From assembly GCA_963691655.1 (NCBI GenBank), contig OY829329.1, positions 19,730,708 to 19,794,707 on the forward strand: DNA of 64,000 nucleotides. The letters run 5' to 3'. Positions within the stretch are counted from its first letter, which is position 1. Each line of letters begins with the position of its first letter. Of this stretch, positions 12,285-23,329 are shown in pieces. A program made the position numbers and the translations under genes. Under the pieces are notes generated by a model, which worked only from the letters and a program-made list of their open reading frames with translations, was not told the DNA's origin and did not search any database. Origin of the DNA: Toxonevra muliebris (taxonomy: Eukaryota > Arthropoda > Insecta > Diptera > Pallopteridae).

Positions 12285-12755
12285 CATCATAAAAATTCTG
12301 AACTTAGATTTTTCTTCAGTAATTGTTAATGGGGGAATAGTTTCAAAAACTACAAAAATCAGTCCTGGGGTTTGCAGAGCGATTCCCCCAAAAAATCCCC
12401 CCTTTGGTGAAAAAAGCCTTTTTTTGCTGATAAAATCGCTAAATGTGAATTTTTTTATTTCTAACTTTTAAGATAATACATTTATAACATATAGTGAAAC
12501 CAGATATTTTTATTAGGCCTGCAAATAGTAAAAATAGTAAAAACCAACAGACAACAGACTTACTTTTTTGTGGCAGATAATTTTTTGATATCTTCAACGG
12601 TTAACCAGTTATTAGTACAAAAAGGCTTTTTCACCAAAGAGGGGTTTTTTGGGGGGTTGCTTTGCAACCCCAGAACTGATTTTCGTGTTTTTTCCATCTA
12701 TCATACCCCCACTAACAATTACTGAAAAAAAATCGCAGTTAAGAGTTTTTATGAA
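12285..12755. mobile_element. Foldback (inverted-repeat) element
   Basis: Arms at about 12287-12421 and 12620-12755 are reverse complements over ~130 bp, with matching blocks TTCAGTAATTGTTA, CCTGGGGTTTGCA against its inverse TGCAACCCCAG, and the C-run CCCCCAAAAAATCCCCCC with its G-run partner. The spacer is ~200 bp. It has no coding content and would form a long hairpin. Confidence 0.8.
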
Positions 12756-12899
12756 CTTTTGGTGCATTTTTTACTCTACCGACTGGGCTATGTTATGTGG
12801 TGAAAGCGCCAAATGTGTGCTTTCATTTGATAGTAAATTTATCTGCATTTACTTGCATTTTCTCAAGAAAATTTTCGTTTTCACAATCAATTAACCTCA

Positions 12900-14640
12900 A
12901 AAATGAAGAAATTTTTAATGTTTAAAAAGGGAATGAAGGGAAAAAGGATGAAGCTTTAAATTGAATTGCTCAAAAATAAGTAACAATATTAATAACAATT
13001 ACAATGAAAATAATTAAAAAGAAAATTGAAAATTACTAGAACTTTTGGAATTTCCTGAAGCTCCAATTAATTTCGATATGCCATTTACATCGAACCACAT
13101 CAATTTAACATGGTAAAACCATGATAATTTTTTTTTAACGCATACCACATGGTTTCTTATTTACTTTTATCCGTTCACCCTTATATGTACATATATGCGC
13201 AATATGTATATAGATATCTCAATATTGTTAATAAAACGTAATCGGTTACCTTATAAGCGTTTGAATGATTTAGTATTAGACTACATGAAAAATGGGCGTG
13301 GTCGTCCAATATCTAAAAATGTTTGAATGACTTGGTAGTGACTACTTGCATCTTTTTTCCAATTTCAACACACCATGTATAGTTCCTAAGTTAACCACAT
13401 ATATAACTTTTGGTTGTTCGAGAGGTGGGCGTGGTAGTCCACCAATTACGCCCATTTTTTAATATATGCTTGTGAATAACAGTTGAAGCATATATGCGAA
13501 GATTCAACGCTCTATATTTATTATTTGAGTTTATACCGCCGAATCGGGTTTTTGGACCATTGTGTTTTATAGATCACTTATAATTAGGAGTCAGTTATCA
13601 GAATTGTTCAGACTACTCACTTAAACATTTTTCACCTATTATATTTCTATAAAAGGTTGCAATTTTTACAGCGCAGTCCTAGTACTTTCACTTTCTTTAT
13701 TAATTAAATTAATTTAATTTTTTTATTGCTAATACAAAAGTAGTGAGGAGTTCATTCACAGAATGAACATTTACCAATTCTAAATATCAATAAATGAGTC
13801 AAAGTTCTATAGGCAAGTCAAATATTAGGAGAAAAGGGTTTATGACCAACTTTCAGCGTCAGCAATAACAAAACATAAACTTTTAAGAATTTTTTAGTTT
13901 TCAAATCGATTGAAAATTACGAGAAATCACAATTGGTTTTCGTCGATTTTTTGATTAGTGTTAGTTTTTTTTAACTACCAGAAATTATAAAAATTTTATT
14001 TCTAGATTTGGTAAAAAATTTGGCCAAAATATGTGTTTATACTTTTAAACTGAACCAAACTTGTGTAATAAAAAACATTAAGCAGAGAAAAGTAATAGTA
14101 AATAACTCTTAGGTCACTATACTTAGAATTAAGTGTATATATTAGTTATATTTAAGAATGATATAAATAAAGACTTCGATCAACAAGAAAACAGTTAACC
14201 ATACGTTCCTGCCGATTAAATACATACGTTTCAGGAGCAATCGAATAATTTTCTGTCAAATAAAATATAATTTCGAAGCTTCCTTAAAGTTAAATCTCAA
14301 ACTATCCCTCATGGCATTTCTTTGAGGGAAAATAAGAACCCAGGTACGTGTAAAATTTGTGCTCAAAAATATAAGTATTACCTGCATGAAAGGTTTTTAC
14401 TACGCATGGGCGGGCAATATTAACGGTTAGATGTTCATACAAACCATTATATCTTTTTCATCTACGCTATCTTATATAAAATATAAAAATGAAAATTAAG
14501 TGAAAAAAAAAGAAATTATCAAATTATTTAAATTATACAGTTGTAAAATGATTAACATAATTTGCATAAGAGTTTTAGTTTTTATAAGTGAGTAATTTTT
14601 TGCTTCATATTTTACTAAAAAGTATTGTGTTAATAAAAAA
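12900..14640. other. Non-coding stretch with degenerate repeats
   Basis: No gene was recognised. Around 13290-13470 a motif of the type GGGCGTGGTNGTCCA followed by ATTACGCCCATTTTTTAA occurs in variant copies; it looks like a dispersed repeat. At 13530-13560 CGCCGAATCGGGTTTTTGGA is an inverted relative of the motif near 10045. Confidence 0.4.
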
Positions 14641-14658
14641 TAAAGTTACAACCTATTT

Positions 14659-14994
14659 ATGTATACACATGCAAAAGAAAATCTATTCCGTTATGATATT
14701 AAAAAATGTACTTTAATTTGCAAATTCTATGAAGGAAAAACATTTTCAGTAAATGCTCCATACATAAATAATGATTTTTCGCATCTACTCAAAGATCAAA
14801 GATATATAGTCTATAAAAAATTTATTGACATTTTTAAAAGGATTGGAAATCAGAATTTCAGTAAAGGAGAGGATGGGGGGATGCCTTTAATTGCAAAATA
14901 CATTAGAATACAAACAATGTTAGAGAATCCTTTTAAAATCAAGTTGCAATATGTATATGCAGGTCATGATATATTCTCTTTTGAACAAACTTAA
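14659..14994 (+). CDS. Orphan open reading frame of 111 codons, unrecognised
   Basis: An ATG-initiated frame of 111 residues, basic and rich in Lys, Ile, Tyr and Phe, contains IVYKKFIDIFKRIGNQNF, then KYIRIQTMLENPFKIKLQYV. No signal peptide, membrane segment or known motif is visible. It stands alone between repeats. The AT-rich composition makes chance frames of this length possible, though uncommon. It could be a lineage-specific gene, an exon or a transposon relic. Confidence 0.25.
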   Translation: MYTHAKENLFRYDIKKCTLICKFYEGKTFSVNAPYINNDFSHLLKDQRYIVYKKFIDIFKRIGNQNFSKGEDGGMPLIAKYIRIQTMLENPFKIKLQYVYAGHDIFSFEQT

Positions 14995-15817
14995 ATAAAT
15001 GTAAATATGCATATTTATTAATACGTACATATATTCGTACATGGCTAAACTTGACAAATAATGGCTTCGCAATTTTCAGAATGTAATGTAATAAACGAAT
15101 GATTTTATAATATACTGCACTCCTTACAAACTCATTTGTGGCATAATATTCCACACCTATGTATTTATAAATTGTTTAAGTGATTTTTTTTTAAATTTTT
15201 TATTCTTAAGGACAAACACTTACAATATTGGTTAAGTTTATAGTTAAGTTAATAGTATATAAAGTTTCTCTATCCATAGCAATTATGGCTGACCCAATGT
15301 TTTTGTATTTTTGTATTTACCAGAGAAATTCAATATATAATTTTTTGACCTAAATAAAAATATGTCATATTTGGACGTAAGATTAGCAAGACAAATAATT
15401 ATCGTTTGTCATTCCCATATACGTATTTAGAGCAAGAAAAAAATGCATTGATATTTTATAATTTATAATGAATTAAAAAAATTTGAAAAGGCTTGAAAAG
15501 AAACTAAACGCAGAACTAATTCTTCTTATGGTACAACAGTCAATGGGAAACCTAGATCAAGCTTTTCGCATCCATGCATGATGTCTGAGTTATATTTGTG
15601 CATACTCAAAAGTTAAAAGGTGGTTCTTAAGTTTTCGAACTTTCTGATTTCAAATCTCGATTACAATTTCAGTAAAGAAAATGAAGCCTTTTGCGTCATT
15701 ATAATACATACATACATATTTTAATGAAAGTCACTACATATTTAGTTTTCGATATCACTGATTTAAAATGTCGATCCGGAATTTAAAAAAATTAAAACGG
15801 CAACTGGGAATGACTAT

Positions 15818-16260
15818 TTACGTTATTAAAAAGCATCCAGTTTTTGTGGTATTCGATGAATTTACAGTTTCAAAGTTACTTATTAAATATGAGATGTTCG
15901 TAGCCCAAAAAGCTATTTCGTATAAGAATGATCCGACTGTATAAAAGAACACAAATGCAGTAGCGACGTCCATTATGGAGAATACACGGACGAAAGTGCC
16001 ATCTTGAGGGTAATGGCTTGAAATCAAATCCCCCACGTTCATCACACAACTGTAAATCATCTAAATGTCAGCCTTGATACAAACCGGATGCAGTTGGTGA
16101 AAAACGCTGCTCATGAGCAACGTCAAAAGATGACAGCCCCATTAGTTCAGGATCATCTGCGGTAGTCCAATCACATGTCCAGATGATAACAAAATGGTTA
16201 ATGAAACTGATACTAGGCACAATGCTTAGTAAAAGCTTTAAGCTCCCAAGACGAGTAAAA
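15818..16260 (-). pseudogene. Possible broken multi-pass membrane protein fragment
   Basis: On the minus strand, from about 16254 down, a frame reads LGSLKLLLSIVPSISFINHF, then WTTADDPELMGLSSFDVAHE and SPTASGLYQG, ending in a stop near 16075. A second frame from 16060 gives VFSIMDVATAFVFFYTVGSF within an 80-residue stretch. Hydrophobic segments in both frames suggest a membrane protein split by a frameshift or intron. I do not recognise the family. Confidence 0.3.
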
Positions 16261-16525
16261 GGAAAAAAACTTAAAAATTAGGAATTTTTTTTAACAAAAA
16301 TATAGTTTTATTTCAATAAATATATTCAAAGTAATGTCCATCCAACGTTCCTTAGCGTCACAGAATTATAGAATTAGTCCTTGTAGTATTATGTAGAAGC
16401 TTTTAATTTTAATTTTCAAATCCTACAAAAATAAATTTTTTAATGATTTTTAATAGTATAAGAACAACTAAAACAGCCGACCTCAGCTTTAACAACAAGC
16501 ACATAGAATTTTATGAACTTGTATG

Positions 16526-17230
16526 GCTGATGTTACACCGTCAATGTTGTGCTGTCAATGTTTTCTGTTTTTACTCTCTTTTCATCGTTTTGTTTGATGC
16601 CCTGTTACACTATCAGTTTTTTGCTGAATGTTTTTTTTTTAATACTTTTATCTGCAACTATGTTTTTTTGCCTAAAAAGTATTTAATTGTAGTTTGGAGT
16701 GAATGAAAATTCAACAATTGGAATGGAATTGGATGGAAAATAATTATAATGACAATATGAGATAATGTCGGTGGAAATAGCCACAAATTATACAAAAAAT
16801 GTTGCATTTATATATGAAAAACGCAGAAAAATAATCTTTAAAATTTGCGAACTATTAAAATAAGCTCCGCCACTTTGTTACTTGGCCATTGAATTAACAT
16901 GTTTTAATAAAAATTATTAAGTAATTTTTTAAACAGCACTCATTTTTACAAACAAACAAAAGCCAAACAACGCAAAGGGTGGCAAAGAAAAAAAATGTAT
17001 TTATAAGTTAGTAAAAGTGTAGTATTTTTCATAAAATATTAGTATTTTCCAATAAAATGCAACAGTGCAGCTTCAGCAACCCCATTTTATTTGAAGTGAT
17101 GCAGGTTTTTTCGACAGTAAAAAAATTTGAAGTGAAATGTGTTCATCCTCTCTTTTGCTCAGTGTTCATTTTTCAAAGCAACAACAATTGCATTGTTTGA
17201 CAGCAAAACATTGATCGTGTAACATCGCCC
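16526..17230. mobile_element. TIR element of ~0.7 kb (non-autonomous)
   Basis: The left end GATGTTACACCGTCAATGTT (from ~16529) and the complement of the right end, GATGTTACACGATCAATGTT, form terminal inverted repeats of about 30 bp, continuing as GCTGTCAA on both sides. The interior is AT-rich and non-coding. The superfamily cannot be fixed without the target duplication. Confidence 0.7.
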
Positions 17231-17639
17231 TATGGGAAAAATTCTCTAAGGCTAACTGCCATCTCATCGACGCTACTCTAGAATCTATTCAAATTCTCCC
17301 AACTTCGTAATGTTTTCTCTCTTGTGAGAGGGGAAACATTGTCATATTTAAAAAAAAAGCCAAGTGCTGCCAAGTTTTAGTACGAAAACATGTGAATTTC
17401 TTTCGAGTTTTGCTTTGTTTCTTGATTCTTTTGATAAAAGTCATCAAATAAACGAAGTAAATAATTTTAGTTTATGCAAAAATGTTTTCTAAATTTTCGT
17501 AAATTTTAGAAAAGTGACAACACTCGGCCATAACGTAAAAAAATAGTTCGAATTTATTTGAAATGAAAATGTATTGAAGTTATTTTTTTTATTTTATACA
17601 GACCGAGCTCACAGTGTCTTGGTTTTACATAAACAGTGA

Positions 17640-18080
17640 ATACTTCAATTTTTAAAAAGTAACTAATACCTTATAATATATTTCGTAATTATATAAAATT
17701 TCTAAAATTCTGATCGTTTTTCGGTCACTGCTCGTAATAGATGACACCCTTCTGATCCCACCAAATACAAAGCATTCTCTTGGAGCCATGAATATTCTGC
17801 ACTTCGGCGATGATTTCCTGGTTGTCCGGGCTTTACATACGATTTCTTGTGCTTCAGATTTTCGTAATAAATCCATTTTTAGTCACCAATGCAAAAATGA
17901 CTTATTTTTATAGAGTTGAAGCAGCATCTCAGACTTGCAAAATTCTTTCGACGTCTCTCGGCTTTAAGTAGTATGGCACCCAGTTTCCTTCTTTTTCAAT
18001 GAAACCCACTGATTTCAGGAGCTTGGAAATTGTTTAATAGATGGAGTATATTCGCCGACAGCATTCGATGAATATACTCA
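17640..18080 (-). pseudogene. Mos1-like mariner transposase fossil (middle part)
   Basis: Minus-strand reading, with frameshifts and stops, gives KEGNWVPYYLKPRDVER (about 17940-18010), then KKSYVKPGQPGNHRR-like text and NIHGSKRMLCIWWDQKGVIY (about 17735-17800). These match the mauritiana-subfamily mariner transposase, where GNWVPYELKPRDVERR and IHGSKLMLCIWWDQ are signatures and the latter holds the second Asp of the catalytic triad. The catalytic first block is eroded. It lies 200 bp upstream of the first recognised dpr exon. Confidence 0.85.
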
Positions 18081-18111
18081 ATTCAATACTTAAAAATAAA
18101 AAATTAGAAAA

Positions 18112-18133
18112 TTAATTAATTAATTAATTAATC
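18112..18133. repeat. (TTAA)n tetranucleotide repeat
   Basis: Five tandem TTAA/ATTA units lie just upstream of the first recognised dpr exon. Confidence 0.8.
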
Positions 18134-18287
18134 CAGCTCAACGCGCGCTGATTACTGTATATAGTTTAGTACTAGTTTAAGAGTAAAGATAAGACTTCAA
18201 ATTTTTTTTTTATTGTTTCGTATTTAACTAATTGTTCGCAATAAGATAAAGTTAATAAATATTTTCATCTTATTTAGTTTTTTACAG

Positions 18288-20941
18288 AGGAATCGGTTGC
18301 CAATATTTATATATTGACCATAACCAAAAAATAAATAATTCAGAAATTTTATTACGATCTAAAGATGAAACTGAAAATTTTAAGCATATTAATGAAAAAA
18401 TGTTAAAAATGAATAAACCACTCGATAGAGGACCATATTTTGATACGTCAGCTACAAGAAATGTTACGTCTCTTGTTGGAAAGACAGCACATCTCAATTG
18501 TCGTATAAAAAATCTTGGAAACAAAACTGTAAGTGAAATTACATATTAATTGATTATACTGGTGAATATGGGTTCCCTGAAAGGAATGTGCAGAAGGGAA
18601 AATTTAAAATATTTTCACTAGTTGTATTTATAAAAATACTAATATAACTTATCATTATTTATTTATTTATATCATATTCATATTTATTTTTAGGTATCAT
18701 GGATAAGACATAGAGATTTGCATTTATTAACAGTTGGTGAAAGTACTTACACATCAGACCAAAGATTTACTTCAATTTATAATAAATTAACTGGAGATTG
18801 GTCATTACAGGTAAAAAAAAATAAAATAAAAAAATAAACAAAACTTAAATTTCTACAGTGTTATAATTTAACTTTAACTTTTTGTGTTCATAACGTAATT
18901 GAAATTTTATTTTCAGATAAAATTTCCTCAAATAAGAGATTCTGGTGTATATGAGTGTCAAGTATCAACTACACCTCCTGTTGGATATACAATGGTTTTT
19001 TCAGTAGTTGGTATGTTGTGTGCTGTAATATTAGTTATTTTTCTTTGGTTAATAATATAGTTTAGCAAATTAAAGTTTTTTGTTTTCAATAGAGTAGTTC
19101 AGAAAGTGAATAGTGCTCCGAAGATTTTTGTAGAAGAAAGTTATAGTCCAGCTCACATCATGTGAGCTTAATCAATGGGTAAATATAAAAATTTCTAGAG
19201 CTAGAGACTTGACGTCTGAGACAAAGTTGTTCCTCATGAAAAGATAAACATTTTCTGTTTTGAAATTAACATCCATCCTCTTTTCCTTACCTCCATTTTT
19301 ACAAATTTTTTGGTAAATTCTATAAAATAAAATTTCTATACTGGGAAAAGTATTGAAAAATGTTGGATTATAAAATTTACTAAAAATTAGCAAAAAAAAA
19401 TCTAGTGAGGAAAATAGGTTAGAGAATTTTTTAGAAATTTATAAAAAAGACTTTGTCTCAGACATTAAATCTTTAGCTCTTGAATCTGTAAATCTGTAAA
19501 AAAATTTCCGGGTTCATAGAAGAAATTTTTTTCTCTGGTTTTTTTTTTGCTCTTCACGAATTTAATTTTAGGAGTTTTGGTTGAAGACAAGAATTCTCAT
19601 AAGATTTAAATTTTCCGTGTATACACATATATTTAAAAAAACGAAAATGTACCTAAAAATTGAAATCTTATGAACACTTTTTTGCTGGGACAACTAATAG
19701 AGTTACTGCCGGAATAATATTTTTTTCCATATTTTTAAATGTTTAAAGTATATACTTTAAGCTTTAAGTTAGGATGTTTTTTTAATATTCCTAAAAAAAT
19801 TTTGGCATTATTAAAAGCTCTGAGACCAAATGAGACAAAGAAACTAGTTCGGTTTGAGTTAAGGATATGTAAGTTTATGGTTTCCGGTGCTCGGTTCGGG
19901 ATAACATGTTAGGTTAGTTTAACTAATAAAATTATGCCTTATATAATCTAGTTATGTTTTAAATAAGTTTTATTACTCTTCCTTATCATACATTAATCGC
20001 TAACTTTTAATTTTCAGAGCCAATAACAACAATTCCAGGTGGACCAGAATTGTATATTGATATGGGATCAACCGTTAACTTAACTTGTATTGTTAAGCAT
20101 TTGCCAGATCCCCCATTAACTGTTCATTGGACCCATAACAATGAGGTAAGCACCACAATTCAACTACTGTTCTTAAATTTTTCTTATCCTAGGGAGGGAA
20201 AATGTAAATAAAAAATATAATAATTTATATTTATATATTTTATATTTATTTATTGGGTATCACAAATTAGTACAATAAGAAACTAGTCTTTTGCTGCACA
20301 ACAATAGCAAGCAGTACAAACAAGTGGAAGAACTTAAAAATAAATTAAAATTTAAGATTAAAATTAAAGTTAAAAATCACAAATTCAAATAAATATCAAA
20401 TAAAAGTTAGTTAAAATCAAACAAATTACATTAAAATTAAATTATATATTTAAAATTTAAAAATCAAAAAGTAAAGTAAATCAAATAAAACTCACTGAAC
20501 ATTTAACAAAATTCATTAGAATTAAAATAATTCGCTTTAATTTTATAGGAAATAAATTATGATTCGCCACGAGGTGGAGTATCAGTAATCACTGAAAAAG
20601 GTGATATAACAACATCATATCTTCTTATTCAACGAGCAAAAATTTCTGATTCAGGAAGATATTCTTGCTTACCTTCTAATGCAAATTCTAAATCTGTAAA
20701 TGTTCATATACTCAATGGTAAGTATCTGAATTGTTAACTTTTGCGATTTTAGTTTATTTTTCTGGATATTTTAATTTCAAAATAAAATTCTACATTTCTT
20801 CAATACCCTGCATTTTCTATGTATGTGAATTTATTGTTTTTTTTTTCAGGAGAACATCCAGCTGCAGTTCAACGCGCAGGTTCTGTATTTCAGCGCTGTA
20901 ATATCTTAGCCGGTGTTTTATTTATAATGTTTTATATATAA
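18288..20941 (+). CDS. dpr-family two-immunoglobulin-domain cell-surface protein (5' end not found)
   Basis: Dpr proteins are neuronal surface receptors that pair with DIP proteins in synaptic partner choice. Six in-frame exons are clear: 18288-18528, 18694-18810, 18917-19010, 20018-20145, 20549-20717 and 20850-20941. Ig1 begins GPYFDTSATRNVTSLVGKTA and shows its Cys in HLNCRIKNLG, VSWIRHRDLHLLTVGESTYT, and the closing RDSGVYECQVSTTP. Ig2 shows STVNLTCIVKHLPDPP, NNEEINYDSPRGGVSVITEK and ISDSGRYSCLPSNA, followed by GEHPAAVQ. The tail ends in a short hydrophobic run (ILAGVLFIMFYI), consistent with a GPI signal. The first exon opens with an acceptor site and an in-frame lead of ~40 residues, so the signal peptide must lie upstream. 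Which dpr paralogue is not settled. Confidence 0.93.
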
Positions 20942-21478
20942 TTACGTATGGAATAATTTAAAAATCGTTTTGAAGTTGTTGTAAACATAAAGTTTTTATA
21001 ATTACTATAGAAATATCATTGTAAATTTTAAAATTTCGCTGTAAATACAACTGTATTCATAATTATAATAGTCCAAAAATTATTGCTCATTGGCCGTACT
21101 TTTTTATCCATTATAGCAATAATAAATTACTTTCAAATTATTATATTTATAATTGTTACTATAAAATCACTTTTATTAAAAGTCTAGCGATTGTTGAAAA
21201 GTTTTCAATTCAACATTATTTAACATATAAGGATTGCATAAATAATTCAATCAATGAAAGTGCTACCAAGTGATTTTTACTGTATAATGGTGAGAATCCA
21301 GGGATACATATTGCAAACTTGCAGTTCTTTGTAGGCTACCTAACACCGCAGCTCCACTGGCGATCGTTTATTGCATACTATTCATAGCTTAAAAATAAAT
21401 TGCAAATGAAGACCGCTCATGTTACATAGAATGGAATCTATGGCAGACGAAATAGCTTGGACTGCTCTTAGACGGAGC

Positions 21479-21582
21479 TACTAGTCTCTCGAAACTGTCA
21501 AATTGTGTTGGAAAGATGGGGAATATGAAATGGGTTTTACCCCCTCTTACTTAAATATTTGACAGTTTCAGAAGACTAGTCT
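21479..21582. mobile_element. Short hairpin MITE (~100 bp)
   Basis: TACTAGTCTCTCGAAACTGT (from 21479) is the near-exact reverse complement of GACAGTTTCAGAAGACTAGT (about 21561-21580), with AAAT/ATTT on the inner side. The spacer is ~50 bp. Confidence 0.7.
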
Positions 21583-21710
21583 TCACGTCTAATAGTGCGG
21601 ACAAACGAGAGTGAAGTTCAGACAAATTTAGCTTTTTGTTAAAAAGTGGGACTTCGCCATACAAAAACTGTTAAATGAAATTCTGAATTTCGGAAGGATT
21701 TAAACGAAAT
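21583..21710 (+). repeat. MITE family B copy (TAATAGTGCGGAC...)
   Basis: It begins TCTAATAGTGCGGACAAACG and continues with TTTTTGTATGGCGAA-like sequence in inverse orientation. The same start and internal blocks recur at 48642-49115 and, inverted, at 32040-32142. Confidence 0.55.
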
Positions 21711-22439
21711 GTGGAGAACAACTCATTATCATCCCTCCAAATTCAATTGAAAGGCCACATTTTTATTTATATTTATTTTCATAATTTTTTTTTTTTTGTC
21801 TTTTTTGATCATCATCTGACAAATTTCTTAATTTGTTTAAATTACCCACGCGCTGACGCAACGTATTACTTTTTTTAATATATTGCTCGTGATGACGTGT
21901 GCCAGTTTCAGCAATATCTAAATAATGAATAAGGTAAGCCATTAATGAACATAACCGCAGTCGATGTTAAATTTGAAATCACTTTCACCGGAAACGGAAG
22001 ATACAATTCAAAAAAGTTTTTGATGTAAATAATTATCAGTTTAAGTTAATTTTGAAACTCAAGCTTTGACATTTCAAACGATTATATTAAAACCACTTTT
22101 CTACGTATTCTGTACTGTCGTCAACATTTTTAAGCAGGCACGGTAATTTTTGTTGCCAATTTCTTGACTTTATTGGCATAGAAGAAATGGATTTGGAGTA
22201 AATTAATTGATAATATAGGATATGCATTTTAATTTTGACAGCGGGTAGCCTCGACCGCTTTCGAGGCTCAATTGTGTTCTAAGCTGTTGGCGTAACTTGT
22301 ACTGAATCACATCTGGCAGTACTGTAACTACTTTCGTGTTTTAGTTGCTTTTATAGCTTTTGTCTTGATTATGTATCAATTTGTCAAAGATAAGCAACAT
22401 AATCTTTTTGTGCTACAAATATGTCATCATACTTGCCAA

Positions 22440-22830
22440 ATAAACAGCATTTGCGGGAATTTTTTCTTTTCTTCTTTAATTCGAAAAAGTGCTGCTGAAA
22501 GCCATCAAATGCTATTGAAAGTTTACGATGAATATATTCCATCGATTGAAACATGTGAATTCTGGTTTCGACGCTTTAAAAGTGAAGATTTTGACACGGA
22601 AGACAAGGAACGCTCTGGCCAAGTGAAAAAGTTTGAAGATAAAGAATTGAACATGGTACTCGATGAAAACTTGTGTCAAACGCATCAGGAACTTAGAATA
22701 ACATTTGGAGTTGCTCAAGCAGGAATTTCCAAGCGTATGAAATCATTGAAGTTGATTTAAAAAAAGGAAACTGGGTGCATATGAAACCTAAAATGGATGT
22801 GTTGATGAAAAAAAATATGAACTGAATTTT
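22440..22830 (+). pseudogene. Mos1-like mariner transposase fossil (N-terminal part)
   Basis: The frame after 22480 reads SAAESHQMLLKVYDEYIPSI, then TCEFWFRRFKSEDFDTEDKE and RSGQVKKFEDKELNMVLDEN, then QAGISKRMKSLKLI. This is the helix-turn-helix DNA-binding region of mauritiana-type mariner transposase. A stop at 22758 is followed, in another frame, by KGNWVHMKPK, the expected GNWVPYELKP block, so there is a frameshift. The catalytic DDD domain is missing. It is a separate insertion from the one at 17640-18080, covering a largely different part of the transposase. Confidence 0.88.
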
Positions 22831-23329
22831 TAATTTTTTTGTTTTTTTAATTTTAAAAATTTCGATGTCAATAAAAAAAAATTGTGACGTAGCAGAGCAA
22901 AACGGACTACGGATTCGGACTCAGCAACCGTCTCTGTTCATTTTTGGCTGTTGAACAGTGTTATTAAAACTCATATCTATGGCCATTTCTATTCCAAAAA
23001 TAAAGATTCAGACCAAAATGGAACATTTCCAATATACATATATCCTACTGACTTCAATTAAATTTATTCATTTATCTAAAAAGCTGCTAAAATAGAATTA
23101 CCGCGTTTTGTTCTTGGTAGAGTAAACACGAAAAATGTACAAGCATGTTCGCCGAGCACTAGGTCGAACCTCAACATTTGTGGTTACAGCTCGCTATTTT
23201 AAAAAATTTGTGCTTACTGAACATTGATAAGCATAAATGTGACATTACTTGTTATCGATTAGCTAGAATGCGGTGTCTGTACTAATTTTTTTCCGGTGTT
23301 CTACGTACGTGTCCAAAATTTAACAAAAG

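Larger units (their letters stand above)
20942..22360. other. Non-coding interval 3' of the dpr gene, with MITEs
   Basis: No gene was seen. It contains the dpr 3' UTR, a small hairpin MITE at 21479-21582 and a copy of MITE family B starting near 21585. A poly-T block lies at about 21788-21800. Confidence 0.5.
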
